Below are positions 62,395 through 64,000 of a stretch of DNA of 64,000 nt, piece after piece (positions within the stretch are counted from its first letter, which is position 1; every line of letters begins with the position of its first letter). A program made the position numbers and the translations under genes. The notes beneath the pieces are model-generated. The model saw only the letters and a program-made list of their open reading frames with translations, was not told the origin of the DNA and made no database searches. The DNA is from Halopelagius inordinatus (lineage in GTDB: Archaea; Halobacteriota; Halobacteria; Halobacteriales; Haloferacaceae), in assembly GCF_900113245.1 (NCBI RefSeq), contig NZ_FOOQ01000006.1, forward strand, positions 62,001-126,000, read 5' to 3'.

Positions 62395-64000
62395 TCAGCG
62401 CGTCTTATCGACCACGTAGTCGAGTTCGAGGTCCGTTCCGGGGTCGGTCCGCCACTCGAACACGAGGTCCCACGCGCCGTCGTCGCCGTCCCACTCGAAG
62501 TAACTCTCCCACGAGTAGGTCGCCGACGAACCGCCCGCGGCGGGTTTCGCGCGCAGGTCGAGCGCCGACAGTTCGAAGTCCTGTGGTTCTTCGACGCTTC
62601 CGGGGACCGAGGCGTAGTCGGAACTGCTGACGCCCTCGACGCGCGCGGCGGGCGAGTCGCCCGACGAGAGGGTGACGGTCCCGGAGGCGAACCCGCCGCC
62701 GACGTTGTCGCGGACGACGGTGGTGTTCGAGAACGTCCGGATATCTGTCTCCGTTCCCGCGCCGCGGACGTCGTTGCCGACGATGCGGTTGGTGTTCGTG
62801 GCCGGCCCCGTCTCCAGAATCCCCCACGGTTGCTTCGGGTCGTCTCTGTCGTCGTAGATTCGGAGGTTGGTTATCGAGACACCCTCGGCGGGAATCTGCT
62901 CGCCGTCGTCGCGCGAGTCGATGCGGACGCCGTCGCCGTCGCAGTTCTTGACGACGCCGCCTTGCACGGCGAAGTCCTGACAGTTCTGAACGAGGATGCC
63001 TTGGTCCGACGCTCCCTCGATGTTCACCTCGCCGACGGTCACGTCGTAACACTCCGAGACGCCGAAGACGCCGCGTGCCCCGCCGCGACTCACCACTTCG
63101 CCGACGGTGATGTCGTGTGCCCCGTTGGCGACGCGGAACGTCGCGTACCCGTCGGGGACGCCGGGTTCCTTCCCGACGATGCTGTTGACCGTCGCGTCCG
63201 CGGTGTCGTTGAGGAGGACGACGCAACTGGCGGGGTCGACGCCGATTATCTGGTCCACCTGCAGGCGGTCGACGCCGTACGTCTCGAAGGCGTGGTGGTC
63301 GTTCTTCTCGACGTACACCCGTTCGACCTGGATATCCGTGGACCGCGGGGCGTCGCCCCGTCCGTCGATGCGGACGCCGTCGCTTCGTACGCCGGCGATC
63401 CGCAGGTCGCCGAGGCGAACCTCCGAGCAACTCGTCAGTCGGACGCCCATCGCCGCCGGTCCCTCGACGGTCAGCGACTCGACTTCGATTCGCTCCGCGC
63501 CCTCGGCCCGCACGACTGGCGGCACCTCTTCGCCGTCGGGCACAGAGAGCGTCACCGGCACGTCGAGTGCGGTGTAACTCGGCAGTTCGATGGACCCGTC
63601 GCCCTCGCGTATCTCGCCCGGCGAGGCGACGACCACCTTCTCCACCGACGTTCGGCCGTCCGTGAGGCCCTCGATTGCCGCGCGGGTGACCGAGACGACG
63701 GCCTCGCCGTTCGCGATTTCGCCGTCCGGTCCGTCGGCGTGGAAGACGCCGTCGCCGTCCTTCCAGACGACGACGTCCGCCTCCCGTGCGGAGGTGTAGA
63801 CGTGTCGTACGCCGAGTTCCCCGAGATTCGAGAGGGAGTGGCCGTTCGCGTTCACGTCTCGGTTCCACGGCTTTCCTTCTTTGCCGCCGCCCGTCTCACC
63901 CTCTGTCGTCTCCTCCGCGGCGGCCGCGTTGCCTGCGAGTGCGGAGACGCTTCCGACGCCGAGAAGCGCCATCGCCGTCCGGCGGGTGTACGTCAGAGCG
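62395..64000 (-). CDS. Secreted right-handed beta-helix protein (partial, 5' end beyond window)
   Basis: At least 535 residues. The frame stays open to the window edge, and the upstream codons read YTRRTAMALLGVGSVSALAG, a Tat signal, so the true start lies beyond 64000 and the ATG at 63972 is internal. After an acidic linker come parallel beta-helix coils of the pectate-lyase/NosD-like type (repeated V-x-V-x-x-V patterns with DAVNSIVGKE, GVRIDS and GILVQNC), then a beta-sandwich-like C-terminal domain. Candidate polysaccharide lyase or binding protein for the cluster; catalytic residues are not identified. Confidence 0.75.
   Translation of the reverse strand, partial: ALTYTRRTAMALLGVGSVSALAGNAAAAEETTEGETGGGKEGKPWNRDVNANGHSLSNLGELGVRHVYTSAREADVVVWKDGDGVFHADGPDGEIANGEAVVSVTRAAIEGLTDGRTSVEKVVVASPGEIREGDGSIELPSYTALDVPVTLSVPDGEEVPPVVRAEGAERIEVESLTVEGPAAMGVRLTSCSEVRLGDLRIAGVRSDGVRIDGRGDAPRSTDIQVERVYVEKNDHHAFETYGVDRLQVDQIIGVDPASCVVLLNDTADATVNSIVGKEPGVPDGYATFRVANGAHDITVGEVVSRGGARGVFGVSECYDVTVGEVNIEGASDQGILVQNCQDFAVQGGVVKNCDGDGVRIDSRDDGEQIPAEGVSITNLRIYDDRDDPKQPWGILETGPATNTNRIVGNDVRGAGTETDIRTFSNTTVVRDNVGGGFASGTVTLSSGDSPAARVEGVSSSDYASVPGSVEEPQDFELSALDLRAKPAAGGSSATYSWESYFEWDGDDGAWDLVFEWRTDPGTDLELDYVVDKTR

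Noticed and set aside
1-64000. tRNA, rRNA or integrated element
   Set aside because: No cloverleaf, rRNA segment, integrase or attachment repeat was recognised in the gaps between genes.

Overview
The window is chromosomal-type DNA from an extremely halophilic archaeon (class Halobacteria). The evidence is GC-rich codons with G/C third positions, strongly acidic proteins, Tat-dependent lipoprotein signals, leaderless genes with TATA-like boxes about 25-30 bases upstream of the start, an Orc1/Cdc6 gene beside ORB-type origin repeats, bat-type HTH regulators, a halocyanin and a haloarchaeal 2Fe-2S ferredoxin. The genus cannot be fixed from sequence reading alone. I saw no tRNA, rRNA, CRISPR array, transposase or integrase.

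Layout. 0-3.4 kb: assimilatory ferredoxin-type nitrite reductase overlapping an FrhB-like, double [4Fe-4S] flavoprotein. 3.4-11 kb: PAP2-type membrane enzyme with an orphan peptide-type binding protein, an arylsulfotransferase-like protein overlapping a glycosyltransferase-like membrane protein, and a membrane protein with a 24-bp tandem repeat. 11-16 kb: membrane and lipoprotein genes of unknown function and an MDR oxidoreductase. 16-21 kb: a ParA ATPase plus a small probable ribbon-helix-helix partner, with two clusters of TACTG palindromes (17.4-17.6 kb and 20.88-20.98 kb), an HTH protein with a duplicated domain, a MOSC protein and a lipid kinase. 21-27.5 kb: DUF2071, LarA-like and AIM24 proteins, Orc1/Cdc6 and a replication origin with inverted ORB repeats (25.5-26.1 kb), then an SDR enzyme. 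27.5-45 kb: housekeeping and accessory genes (FilR1-like regulator, Azf-like dehydrogenase, disulfide reductase, FKBP, MATE, halocyanin, phosphatase, bat regulator/P450 pair, dicarboxylate symporter). 44.6-47.5 kb: a J-domain/ferredoxin fusion whose upstream region carries a second inverted pair of ORB elements, then DoxX, a bat regulator and RidA. 48-64 kb: a polysaccharide utilisation locus with an SMP-30 lactonase, GlcG/HbpS protein, GH28, sulfatase, enolase-superfamily enzyme, a complete dipeptide-type ABC importer, a GH105-type hydrolase and a secreted beta-helix protein cut by the window end.

How it works together. The most notable region is 16-26 kb: a ParA/RHH pair, palindromic iterons and an origin within 10 kb look like a replication-segregation module. 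The iteron cluster at 20.9 kb lies between convergent genes, so a promoter does not explain it. The 48-64 kb cluster reads as uptake and breakdown of a sulfated, uronate-rich polysaccharide: GH28 cleaves the chain, the sulfatase removes sulfate, the ABC system imports oligomers, the GH105 enzyme releases unsaturated uronates, and the lactonase and enolase-superfamily enzyme process sugar acids. The substrate is inferred from families only.
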